Source: Vibrio sp. Hep-1b-8 (GTDB lineage: Bacteria > Pseudomonadota > Gammaproteobacteria > Enterobacterales > Vibrionaceae). From it: a DNA stretch of 34,183 bases. Where the stretch lies: NCBI RefSeq assembly GCF_006124995.1, contig NZ_QEWN01000021.1, forward strand, positions 1 through 34,183, in the 5' to 3' direction. Numbering within the stretch: position 1 is the first letter of the stretch; the number at the start of each line of letters is the position of its first letter. The position numbers and the translations under genes were made by a program. Shown here piece by piece: positions 16,555-23,934 of the stretch. The notes beneath the pieces are model-generated. The model was not told where the DNA came from, ran no database searches, and saw only the letters and a program-made list of their open reading frames with translations.

Positions 16555-16570
16555 CTGTTTTTTTATACAG
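16555..16570 (+). promoter_or_regulatory. LexA box 1 (distal)
   Basis: CTGT-N8-ACAG with an AT-only centre (TTTTTTAT) fits the gamma-proteobacterial LexA consensus exactly in its fixed positions. It lies 8 bases upstream of the -35 element TTGACG. Confidence 0.75.
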
Positions 16571-16577
16571 TATTTTC

Positions 16578-16605
16578 TTGACGTAGTGAATTGAGTATCT
16601 ATACT
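16578..16605 (+). promoter_or_regulatory. Promoter of the SOS-type small gene
   Basis: -35 TTGACG (16578-16583), 16-bp spacer, -10 TATACT (16600-16605). The second LexA box begins within the -10, so repressor and polymerase should compete. Confidence 0.75.
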
Positions 16606-16619
16606 GTTTATAAATACAG
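16604..16619 (+). promoter_or_regulatory. LexA box 2 (proximal)
   Basis: CTGT-TTATAAAT-ACAG with flanking TA and T is close to the ideal LexA operator. Its centre is 49 bases from the centre of box 1. It covers the -10 and start-point region. Confidence 0.85.
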
Positions 16620-16636
16620 TTGTATAGGAGGCTAGT

Positions 16637-16861
16637 ATGTTGTCAGAAACCATCGAACGCGTTAACCGCCTACGTCAACAGGCTTTGTGTGATCCAAAAT
16701 TCATTCAATCAGCCAAAGCACATGAAAAGGCGCTCAAAGCTCAAGAGCAGCAGAATAGTGCTGCGAAAAAACTCAAATCTAAAGTGAGAAGAGACAAGAG
16801 TCTCGCTGAGATCTATCATCAAGCTGAGTTTGGTCAGCGCTCTGATAGCTCGACACACTAA
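16637..16861 (+). CDS. Small charged protein under LexA (SOS) control, function unknown
   Basis: A 74-aa, highly charged, Lys/Gln/Ala-rich protein predicted to be mostly helical (RVNRLRQQALCDPKF, AHEKALKAQEQQ). It has no membrane segment or signal peptide. AGGAGG at 16626-16631 lies 5 bases before the ATG, an optimal ribosome site. Two LexA boxes flank a good promoter upstream and a terminator follows, so this is a single-gene transcript expected to be induced by DNA damage. I do not recognise a characterised homologue. It could be a damage-response inhibitor or modulator, but nothing in the sequence shows which. Confidence 0.8.
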   Translation: MLSETIERVNRLRQQALCDPKFIQSAKAHEKALKAQEQQNSAAKKLKSKVRRDKSLAEIYHQAEFGQRSDSSTH

Positions 16862-16871
16862 CTGAACGCCG

Positions 16872-16896
16872 AAGCAGCCTAACTGGCTGCTTTTTT
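16872..16896 (+). terminator. Intrinsic terminator after the SOS-type gene
   Basis: Stem AAGCAGCC (16872-16879) with GGCTGCTT (16885-16892), loop TAACT, and a run of six T at 16891-16896. Confidence 0.9.
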
Positions 16897-17333
16897 GCGC
16901 AAAAAAATGGCCGCTTTACAGCGACCGCACAAACAGGAAGTAATGGATATAATAGGTAAGCAATGCGCATTCAGCCATTGATACCTTTATTGAGTCTAGT
17001 CCATGATCTTAGTTTGGCGAGCTGTCGTTCTATAAATTGCGTCAATTTCTGATTGGGGCATTGATTTTTCTTCTGAATTTCAATGGTTCCAATACTGTAT
17101 TTACTATATTTTTCAGGCTATATATCTGTAGTGTAGTTATGAATCCAACGATTATTGTTGTTGATTTGCATTTATTTGGACTAATTCACTGCTATTGATT
17201 CCAACCATTGATCGATGACAATGAAAGGTGAGATTTGTTTGCTATGTATGCGATATGCCTCGCATTAGGTCTGCCTATTCAAAGTTAATCGTCGTAAAAT
17301 CCCTTCCTTCTGATTGCGTCCCGTGGAAACAAC
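16897..17333 (+). other. Long intergenic region before the antiporter gene
   Basis: About 437 bases with stop codons in all frames and no recognised gene, repeat or operator. A short imperfect inverted repeat (GGCCGCT and AGCGACC) is near 16908-16926. It probably holds the antiporter promoter, but I could not place it with confidence. The ribosome site of the next gene is weak. Confidence 0.4.
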
Positions 17334-18752
17334 ATGGATAACAAACTTGGCTTGAGCTCCCTGACCGCCATCGTCATCGGTTCGATGATTGGAGCTGGTG
17401 TGTTTAGCTTGCCACAAAATATGGCTTCGGTAGCTAGCCCTGCTGCTGTAATGATTGGCTGGACAATCACTGGCGTGGGTATGATCTTTCTTGCGCTCTC
17501 TTTCCAAACGCTTGCCTCACATCGACCAAATGTCGACAGCGGTGTTTTTGGCTACGCAAAAGCGGGATTTGGGGATTTTGTTGGTTTTTGCTCAGCATGG
17601 GGCTACTGGCTAAGCGCAATGTTGGCCAACGTCTCTTATCTGGTTATCGTATTCAGCACTCTAGGGATGCTATTTGATACTCCGGATAACGTTATTTTTG
17701 GTCAAGGCAACACGGTAATTTCGATTATTGGTGCATCTTGCTTGCTGTGGATGGTGCATGCGCTGGTGTTGCGCGGTGTCCAAACTGCCGCATTGATTAA
17801 TATGGTGACAACGTACGCAAAACTGGTTCCGCTGATGGTGTTTATTGTCTGTGCGATGCTTGCCTTTAGTTGGAACACTTTCACTCTTGATTTTACCGGC
17901 GTTCATTTTGGTGAGGAGCACAGTCTATGGTCGCAAGTGAAGAGTACGATGCTTGTGACGGTATGGGTGTTTATCGGCATTGAAGGCGCTGTTGTCGTCT
18001 CAGGTAGAGCTCGAAACAGAAAGGACATCGGGCGAGCGACGATTCTAGGGCTACTTACCGCGTTAGCAATCTATGTATTCGTCACCTTACTTTCAATGGG
18101 TGTGGTAAAGCCGGTTGAACTGGCTCAATATCAAAACCCATCTATGGCGCGAGTATTGACGGTCATTTTAGGTCCATGGGGACAATACATCATCAGTATT
18201 GGGTTACTGATCTCCGTGTGTGGTGCATTTCTTAGCTGGACAGTTCTTGCGTCTGAAGCGCCTTATCTATGCGCTAAGGAGAAGATGTTTCCTAAAAGTT
18301 ATGCGCGACTGAACGAAGCGGGGAGTCCGGTTAAGCCGCTGACCTTAACGAATATCTGGATTCAGGTTTCCCTAATCTTTGTCATGTTCGCTGGTAGTAC
18401 TTACGACACCTTGCTGATTATCGCTTCAGAGATGATTTTGGTACCGTATTTCTTAGTCGGAGCATTTGTCCTAAAAATCGCCATTGAAGAGAAGAATCGA
18501 GGCAGCCTACTTTTTATCGGTCTCGGTGCATCTGTTTACGGACTATGGCTGTTGTACGCGTCTGGTCTCAACTATTTATTGTTGTCCGCAATACTCTATC
18601 TGCCCGGACTGTATTTCTACATCAAGGCCAAAAGTGAACAAGGCGTGAATCCATTCGCAGGAAAGGAAAAGCTTGGAGCAAGCATGCTTGGAGTAACAGC
18701 GCTCTTCTCGATGGCTCTTCTGTGGCAAGGCAGCCTTAGTCTCGGATTTTGA
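17334..18752 (+). CDS. Basic amino acid/polyamine antiporter (APA family, ArcD-like)
   Basis: A 472-aa inner-membrane protein with about 12 membrane segments. The APC-superfamily motif is at the start: GSMIGAGVFSLPQNMA (about residues 16-31). VFIGIEGAVVVSGRARNRKDIG (about 213-234) is the conserved TM6 region with the substrate-facing Glu. Closest match by eye is the arginine-ornithine antiporter group; other basic amino acid or decarboxylase-linked exchangers remain possible. No arc or decarboxylase genes are adjacent, so the substrate cannot be taken from context. A strong terminator follows. Confidence 0.85.
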   Translation: MDNKLGLSSLTAIVIGSMIGAGVFSLPQNMASVASPAAVMIGWTITGVGMIFLALSFQTLASHRPNVDSGVFGYAKAGFGDFVGFCSAWGYWLSAMLANVSYLVIVFSTLGMLFDTPDNVIFGQGNTVISIIGASCLLWMVHALVLRGVQTAALINMVTTYAKLVPLMVFIVCAMLAFSWNTFTLDFTGVHFGEEHSLWSQVKSTMLVTVWVFIGIEGAVVVSGRARNRKDIGRATILGLLTALAIYVFVTLLSMGVVKPVELAQYQNPSMARVLTVILGPWGQYIISIGLLISVCGAFLSWTVLASEAPYLCAKEKMFPKSYARLNEAGSPVKPLTLTNIWIQVSLIFVMFAGSTYDTLLIIASEMILVPYFLVGAFVLKIAIEEKNRGSLLFIGLGASVYGLWLLYASGLNYLLLSAILYLPGLYFYIKAKSEQGVNPFAGKEKLGASMLGVTALFSMALLWQGSLSLGF

Positions 18753-18757
18753 CACTT

Positions 18758-18787
18758 TCCCCCGCGTTATTGCGGGGGATTTTTTTA
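18758..18787 (+). terminator. Intrinsic terminator after the antiporter gene
   Basis: GC stem CCCCCGC (18759-18765) with GCGGGGG (18772-18778), 6-base loop, then a T-run at 18780-18786. It overlaps the stop codon of the convergent rarD-type gene, and it has no T-run in the minus direction. Confidence 0.9.
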
Positions 18788-19675
18788 TCGGCTCTTGGCT
18801 GCATAGCGGTATCGTGCGCTTTCCAGCACAGTGAATGCTAAACCCACCCAAATAAGCCCAAAGCTGATGAGTTTTACTTCATCGAAGAGTTCACCAAATA
18901 GATAAACGGCAAGAAGAAACTGGATAGATGGTTCGATATATTGCATCAAGCCAATTGTTGTTAAAGAGGTCAGTCGTATAGCGATCGAATAGAAGACCAA
19001 AGGGAGTAGCGTTGCTGGAGCTGAACCAAGATACAGCATAAGAGTCGTCGTATCTGAGTGAAGGGATACGGCCCCAAAAGTAATCTCTTTAACCAGCATG
19101 TAGATCGCTGCGATAGGCAGTAAAACCAAGGCTTCGACAAACAGACTCGTAGCCCAATCGAAACCGATTTGCTTTTTCAGCCAGCTGTAGAGTGAGAAAA
19201 ACACAGCGATCGAAATGGCAACAAGGGGGATCTCACCATAATGAATGATTTGATAAATAAGCCCAATGCATGCCAACAGGAGCGCGACTTTTTTGCCTAG
19301 TGACAGGCATTCGCCAAGCAAAATTACCCCAAGCGCCATTGTTACAATCGGACTGATGAAAAAGCCCAGACTTGATTCCATGACTCTTTCATTAGTTAAC
19401 GCCCAAGTGAACGCAAGCCACGAAAAAGACATAACAATAGCGGCAGCAAAGGTATATACGAGAGAGCGTTTATCTAACCAGATAGCGGTTAAATTAGGTA
19501 AGTGTTTGGTAGACATGAGGACGATGAGCACGCCGAGAGGAACAGAGGCGATCAACCGTATCGCCAGTAACTCATCGCTCGCAGCGTTGGGTAGGTATTG
19601 ATAGTACAAAGGCAACAACCCCCATACTACGAAAGAAAAGGCTGCCATTCCGTTGCCTAGACGATGGTCAGACAT
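18785..19675 (-). CDS. rarD: RarD-type EamA (DMT) transporter
   Basis: A 296-aa inner-membrane protein with about 10 membrane segments in two EamA-like halves. The start NGMAAFSFVVWGLLPLYYQYL is the typical RarD opening, and LMQYIEPSIQFLLAVYLFGE is the typical RarD C-terminal half. Family members are drug/metabolite exporters; RarD was named for a chloramphenicol-sensitivity link and its natural substrate is unclear. GAGG lies 7 bases before the ATG at 19675. A promoter and a dyad site are seen upstream on the same strand. The 3' end overlaps the terminator of the convergent antiporter gene. Confidence 0.88.
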   Translation of the reverse strand: MSDHRLGNGMAAFSFVVWGLLPLYYQYLPNAASDELLAIRLIASVPLGVLIVLMSTKHLPNLTAIWLDKRSLVYTFAAAIVMSFSWLAFTWALTNERVMESSLGFFISPIVTMALGVILLGECLSLGKKVALLLACIGLIYQIIHYGEIPLVAISIAVFFSLYSWLKKQIGFDWATSLFVEALVLLPIAAIYMLVKEITFGAVSLHSDTTTLMLYLGSAPATLLPLVFYSIAIRLTSLTTIGLMQYIEPSIQFLLAVYLFGELFDEVKLISFGLIWVGLAFTVLESARYRYAAKSR

Positions 19676-19705
19676 AATGACCTCATGTCAATTAATCGTT
19701 AGAAA

Positions 19706-19757
19706 AATCTATTACCTCTAAGCTAGAGTGTAAAGAAATTAGTCACTCAGTGAGTAA
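19706..19757 (-). promoter_or_regulatory. rarD promoter with an upstream dyad
   Basis: On the minus strand, TTTACA (19729-19734) and TAGATT (19706-19711) are separated by 17 bp. Just upstream is the dyad TTAGTCACT-C-AGTGAGTAA (19739-19757, 8 of 9 pairs). This position, directly before the -35, is typical of an activator site. Confidence 0.55.
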
Positions 19758-20020
19758 TGTTTGGAGCATTGTTCTGTTGTCATACAAGGCTGGTAGAATA
19801 ATAAGTAATAAAAATGTTAAATTTCAGTGGTGTGGTCAGCAAGACACTCAGCTGCCGACTGAGAAACGGGGATTCGCTCTCAGTAGAGAGAGGACAACGG
19901 CAATAGGTCTGTAGATGTAAGTCCTTGTATGTTAGATTATTATCACCTTAAGTACTGACTAAATAGGAAGTACTATAATTAATGTATATAGCTGGATGCT
20001 GAGTTGTAGGGAGCAAGAGC
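19758..20020 (+). other. Structured leader or RNA candidate before the PilZ gene
   Basis: TGCCG (19853-19857) can pair with CGGCA (19898-19902), enclosing ACTGAG (19858-19863) with CTCAGT (19879-19884). Alternative pairs CTCTC/GAGAG (19877-19890) and AGGAC/GTCCT also exist. Two AAGTACT copies occur at 19950-19956 and 19969-19975, and TATAAT at 19974-19979 is a clear -10. If that is the only promoter, the fold lies outside the PilZ mRNA. It does not carry the conserved bases of a c-di-GMP-I riboswitch. Confidence 0.4.
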
Positions 20021-20377
20021 ATGAAGGACTTAGATCAGAAACGGAAATATTACCGTTTAAAATACCCAAAGCGAGCAAGGCCGTTTGTAAAGTTTGCAGA
20101 TGAAATGTTTCAAGTCACAGAGGTGTCCGAGGGTGGGATAAGAATGGTGATGAACAACTTCACCTCTATGTACAAGGGCTTAACCGTCAAAGGTGTTCTA
20201 AACCTCCATGATGAAAACTCAGTCGACATAGAGGGAGCGGTACTGCGTTTTGACAGCGACGAAGTGATAATTCAACTTCGCGTTGGCCCAACCTTCAAAA
20301 TTATGGTTGATGAACAGCGTCATATTAAAAATAAATATCCAGTCTTCTTCGCACGTTTAAGAGAACGAGTTGCGTAA
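20021..20377 (+). CDS. PilZ domain protein (c-di-GMP effector)
   Basis: A 118-aa single-domain protein. The c-di-GMP binding motifs are R8-KYY-R12 (RxxxR) and E34-V-S-E-G-G39, where Glu replaces the usual Asp/Asn of D/NxSxxG. Single-domain PilZ proteins bind c-di-GMP and change partner activity in motility, pili or polysaccharide control. AGGGAG at 20008-20013 is 7 bases before the ATG, and a TATAAT box is at 19974-19979. A c-di-GMP phosphodiesterase (27663-28814) is encoded nearby. The protein is cytoplasmic. Confidence 0.85.
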   Translation: MKDLDQKRKYYRLKYPKRARPFVKFADEMFQVTEVSEGGIRMVMNNFTSMYKGLTVKGVLNLHDENSVDIEGAVLRFDSDEVIIQLRVGPTFKIMVDEQRHIKNKYPVFFARLRERVA

Positions 20378-20513
20378 CATTAGCGGCATGACTTTTCTCT
20401 CTTTTAAGAGATCACACTCTGTTTAATCATCAATCCAGCCATACTGAACCTTGCAACAAACGTTCTCCTATTCAAACCGACCGTCTATAGTTCAAAGCGT
20501 TAACTAGATAGAA

Positions 20514-20720
20514 TTATCTGTTCTCGCAGTGAATCGTCATAGAGATCAAGAGCGTGTCATATATTTTAATTAAGGTGCTCAACTTCGGACTGGATTGCCC
20601 GTTTTCAATTCTACAAATATGAGAAGGGGAAGTATTACACAGTTGAGCCAAGTCATCTTGAGTCATTCCAAGGAGCTGTCTCTTATTTCTTATAGTACTA
20701 ATTAGTTCTTGTTCATTCAT
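20514..20720 (-). CDS. Small XRE-family (HTH) regulator
   Basis: A 68-aa protein that is almost only a helix-turn-helix domain: RQLLGMTQDDLAQLCNTSPSHICRIENGQSSPKLSTLIKI. Such proteins act as repressors, often of toxin-antitoxin, prophage or other mobile genes, or in HipB-type pairs. No partner gene is adjacent on the minus strand. The ATG at 20720 lacks a clear ribosome site. The neighbourhood is AT-rich and holds a decayed gene, so this may be a leftover of an acquired segment. Confidence 0.75.
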   Translation of the reverse strand: MNEQELISTIRNKRQLLGMTQDDLAQLCNTSPSHICRIENGQSSPKLSTLIKIYDTLLISMTIHCENR

Positions 20721-21238
20721 AAATTATCAAACTATGTATCGAGTTGCTCAATATCGATATGCTGAGTGATCTTATCTTCTTTCTCAACAATAGTCTCAAA
20801 CTAGACAATGGAAACTGAGATTCTTAGCCCACTAGTCACTGTTGATTCCTATTTGAAACACAATTAATTATTTTTGATAAATCTGATTTTATTATTTTAG
20901 CTTGAATGAACTAACAATTTAGATGCTTGGTTTTCTAATCTAAAGTTTATGATGCTTGTGGGTGGATTGGAATATTCTGACAAATTTTTAATAAAATCAA
21001 TTGAATTTTACTTAATGCTCTAAATGGCAATTTGGCTGGGATTCTGCGCAATGTATGGGGTATTCGCCACTGATGGAATTTCGGCTGGCGACATAAAATT
21101 GCTTTTAACTTCAATGGCTTGACGTCAATTCTTTATGCCGATAGAGGGTCATCTAGTTGTTGTTACTATATTGATACAAAATAACAGAGGCTTTTGGTAA
21201 TATTGTGTCGAAATTACCTAATATGATAAGACAGCCCA
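20721..21238. other. AT-rich region without a recognised gene
   Basis: About 518 bases. It has a 10-bp palindrome TTGACGTCAA (21119-21128) and a 33-codon reading frame starting near 21025 that I do not recognise. The base composition is clearly more AT-rich than the housekeeping genes to either side. It looks like decayed or acquired DNA. Confidence 0.4.
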
Positions 21239-21844
21239 ATGAAACTTAACTTTCGAAATCTATCCACTAAAACGAAATCTATCCATTAAAGCATGGTTAA
21301 TCAGTCTGTTTTCACTAGTATTTCTGACCATTTCACTACTATTTTCCATGTATTGTCAGTATGTAGTGAGTTCGAAGAAAGCAACGCTAATCGCCAGCAT
21401 TCACTTGATTCGACTAAAAAATATATGGGAAGGATGTTATCGCAACATACAATATCAGATTGATGTTATTGAAAGCCTCTGCGAGGGATATCGATGAAGT
21501 GGACTATACAGATAGAATAGACCGATGGTATGAGAGTAGTCTGAAAAATCTTACTGACATTGCTGGTAATGCTGATCAACCTAATTAGTGTTTCTGTAAC
21601 CGAACTGTCTTACACCGCACAAGAAGTCAATAACAACGCGAATTATGGGCAAAAAGCGCCTGATGATGTGAAAAGCCAAGTCGTCATTGGTCAGGTTGGC
21701 ATGGATAGATCAAGAGAGATCACTAAGATGATTTCTTTATCAATCAACAAAGCGGCGGAACTGGTTTTGGAGCTAAAGAATAGCTCTTGAAACATTAGCC
21801 AGGTCACCGAAGTGATTAATAACATCTCGGAGCAAACGAATTAA
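21239..21844 (+). pseudogene. Methyl-accepting chemotaxis protein, decayed
   Basis: The start ATG at 21239 reads MKLNFRNLSTK and then runs into a stop. A 19-bp sequence (21254-21272) is repeated in tandem with three changes (21273-21291). If one copy is removed, the frame reads NFRNLSIKAWLISLFSLVF, a normal chemoreceptor N-terminus with a membrane segment. Further shifts follow (QHSLDSTKKYMGRMLSQH, then ARDIDEVDYTDRIDRWYES in other frames). The signalling domain appears at about 21590 (VSVTELSYTAQEV, MDRSREITKMISLSINKAA), interrupted by TGA at 21788, and stops at NISEQTN before the hairpin tip. The periplasmic sensor middle and the C-terminus are lost. Confidence 0.85.
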
Positions 21845-22217
21845 ATGTCACTCTTCTCCTTAATATATGCAACGTGTGTAATGAAACAACCTATATCTTA
21901 GGTAAGATAAGTCTGAAAATTATGTGTTACTGATACATAATTGTATGACTTTGTTACAATAAAGACATTAAAAGGTAAACGGGTATTTTGTCAGAAAATA
22001 CTTAACTAAATTGTTGCCTAAGAGTGTATGTTGAATGGTTTAATCTTTGTTTGGTCAAAGTTGTAAACATTCAATGGCCGATAGTTCTGATTGATGGTTT
22101 ATAGATAACTTTTGATTGGACAGATTTAAGGCGTCTTCCTTCCGATTTTATTAATCGTAAGGCCTCTTAGTAAAATTAAGACAGTGGTGCTACTTGCATT
22201 TCAATAGGGGAAGAGTC
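21845..22217 (+). other. AT-rich upstream region of the phosphorelay cluster
   Basis: About 370 bases without a gene. A perfect 8-bp inverted repeat AATTATGT (21918-21925) and ACATAATT (21935-21942) is a possible operator. The ribosome site AGGGGA is at 22206-22211. I could not place a promoter with confidence. Confidence 0.4.
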
Positions 22218-22907
22218 TTGAAGCGAATCCTATTATTAGAAGATGACCTATTTACTTCTAGGCTAATAAAAGGAGCATTGGAAAAGGTTGGATTTATAGT
22301 TGTACAATCATTTGATGTTTCCTCTGCTTTTCATGCTGCGGTGGGGAATCATTTTGATCTTGCTATTTTTGATGTTCAGTTACCTTCTGGGTCAAGTTTG
22401 GATTCATTTTCTCGGTTAACGAAAATACTCGATTGCCCGGTAATCGTCTATACCGCCAAACAAAGTACCAGAATCGAATTAAAAAGCTTTGAGATGGGGG
22501 CGTCTGATTTTTTATTAAAGCAGAGAGGAGTGGATATCCTGATAAGTCGAGTTAAGCGACTTGTCAATATGGAAGATACTGAGCACTTTAAGGCTTATCA
22601 CGAAGAGGCCGATACTCCTTGTTTTGAAATTAATAAGGATCAGCGTACGTTCGAATATAACGGTACTGTATTGGAGTTGACAAAAAATGAAGCCAATATT
22701 TTGTTCTTTATTTTGTCACAGGATAACTTCTTTGCTGACCGGGAAGAATTAAGTTATTCAACAAAAGGGCATGGCTATGATGGTTGGAGTCGGGCGCTCG
22801 ATCTTGCGATTAGTCGCCTGAGAAAGAAAATCAGTCAACAAACCTGCGGCAAAGTAGAGCTACAGTCAGTCAGGGGCAAGGGATACAAAGTGAATTTCAA
22901 TAGATAG
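22218..22907 (+). CDS. OmpR-type response regulator
   Basis: A 229-aa DNA-binding regulator. The receiver domain (1-115) has D9-D10 in LEDD, phospho-acceptor D52 in AIFDVQLPSG, T79 in VIVYTAK, and K101 in FLLKQ. The C-terminal winged helix is about 130-228 (ELTKNEANILFFILSQ and SRLRKKI, ending VRGKGYKVN). TTG at 22218 is chosen as start because AGGGGA (22206-22211) lies 6 bases upstream and the receiver begins normally (MKRILLLEDD); an upstream TTG at 22194 has no ribosome site. It is followed by an HPt gene and a lone receiver gene, with no kinase of its own nearby except the hybrid kinase downstream. Confidence 0.88.
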   Translation: MKRILLLEDDLFTSRLIKGALEKVGFIVVQSFDVSSAFHAAVGNHFDLAIFDVQLPSGSSLDSFSRLTKILDCPVIVYTAKQSTRIELKSFEMGASDFLLKQRGVDILISRVKRLVNMEDTEHFKAYHEEADTPCFEINKDQRTFEYNGTVLELTKNEANILFFILSQDNFFADREELSYSTKGHGYDGWSRALDLAISRLRKKISQQTCGKVELQSVRGKGYKVNFNR

Positions 22908-22929
22908 AAATAAATAGTGAAAAGGCCCA

Positions 22930-23283
22930 ATGAAATACCGATGCGAGGAGCTAACCTACTTAATTGACAACGTCTGCTTTGGTAATAAAGCGGACGCAAT
23001 GACACTCATCCAAAGTTTAAGAGAAGAGATTTTAAAGTTGGGGCGATGTTGCTCGTTTGGCCACTCATCGTTTGTTCTCATTGATGACATGAGCCGCAGA
23101 AGACATAAGTTGGTTGGTAGTTCAGGTTTGTTGGGACTGTACTCACTTTCCAATCATCTGAGACAAATGGTCTTTATCGACGAAAAATATGAATACAACT
23201 ATCTGATAATAATGAGTTCGTTGAGATTTTCAATTTATTATCTAGATGAGCTTATTTTCTATCTTCGCCGAGAGATCATCTGA
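22930..23283 (+). CDS. Stand-alone HPt (histidine phosphotransfer) protein
   Basis: A 117-aa helical protein. The HPt motif is RRHKLVGSSGLLGLYSLSNHL with phospho-acceptor H59, followed by an acidic helix. It is longer than the bare motif and no other domain is seen. HPt proteins pass phosphate between receivers, so its neighbours (an OmpR-type regulator before, a receiver after) are natural partners. AAAGG at 22921-22925 precedes the ATG. It is 22 bases after the regulator gene and 18 before the receiver gene, so the three are probably one operon. HPt homology is by motif only and could be missed by strict domain searches. Confidence 0.72.
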   Translation: MKYRCEELTYLIDNVCFGNKADAMTLIQSLREEILKLGRCCSFGHSSFVLIDDMSRRRHKLVGSSGLLGLYSLSNHLRQMVFIDEKYEYNYLIIMSSLRFSIYYLDELIFYLRREII

Positions 23284-23301
23284 GTACATATGTAATCAAT
23301 C

Positions 23302-23670
23302 ATGAATTTTCAAGATATAAACGTCCTAATTGCGGAGGATTATCCTCTCAATGCTATTGTGCTAATCAAGATGTTGACACATCTTGGCGCGAAATTTATG
23401 CATTTTGAGGATGGAGAAAGCCTCGTTTTGCACTATCGAAATAACCGTAACTACGATCTGATTTTTATGGATCTAGAAATGCCTTATCTAAATGGATTTG
23501 AAGCCAGCGATTTGATTAGAGAGTTTGATATCGATATTCCTATCATCGCATGCAGTGCACATTGTTACGATGATATAAAAAATGAACTCAATAATAGTCA
23601 AATGAATGGTTGCTTGAAGAAACCTTATACCATCGGAGAATTGGTTGACGTCATTGTTAGGGTTTGCTGA
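23302..23670 (+). CDS. Stand-alone receiver (CheY-like) protein
   Basis: A 122-aa single receiver domain: acidic pair E12-D13 in IAEDYP, phospho-acceptor D57 in FMDLEMPYLNG, T/S position S85 in ACSAH, and K107 in LKKPY. The sequence is of the kind found as C-terminal receivers of hybrid kinases (LNGFEASDLIRE). It has no output domain, so it may act as a phosphate sink or relay step with the preceding HPt. The ribosome site is not evident, suggesting coupling to the upstream genes. Confidence 0.85.
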   Translation: MNFQDINVLIAEDYPLNAIVLIKMLTHLGAKFMHFEDGESLVLHYRNNRNYDLIFMDLEMPYLNGFEASDLIREFDIDIPIIACSAHCYDDIKNELNNSQMNGCLKKPYTIGELVDVIVRVC

Positions 23671-23934
23671 TTGCTTATAGATAGGTATTAAATTCGGACT
23701 TAACTATTTTGGATGTTTTTAATTTTCGACATGAACTGTTTTTATTAAATGAATGGAATGGTAGTTGGTGTTTAATATGGACATGTTGCAATTATGATAC
23801 ACATCTCTAATTTTAATTCCTATTGTTACATGAATGATACCTTGGTTGGTTAATGGTATGTGAATATCGTTAAATCATTGGCCTAGTTATTTAAATTGAA
23901 ATTACTCACTTACATCAGTTTCAAGGTTTTATAG

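Larger units (their letters stand above)
16354..16636 (+). other. Intergenic region before the SOS-type gene
   Basis: The first 200 bases show no gene or repeat that I can name. The last 85 hold two LexA boxes and a promoter, listed separately. Confidence 0.5.

Noticed and set aside
19840..19930. c-di-GMP-I (GEMM) riboswitch before the PilZ gene
   Set aside because: The conserved GGCAAACC, GAAA tetraloop and ACGCAAAGC segments are absent.
21025..21126. 33-codon reading frame in the AT-rich gap
   Set aside because: No ribosome site, no similarity that I recognise, and length within chance for such DNA.
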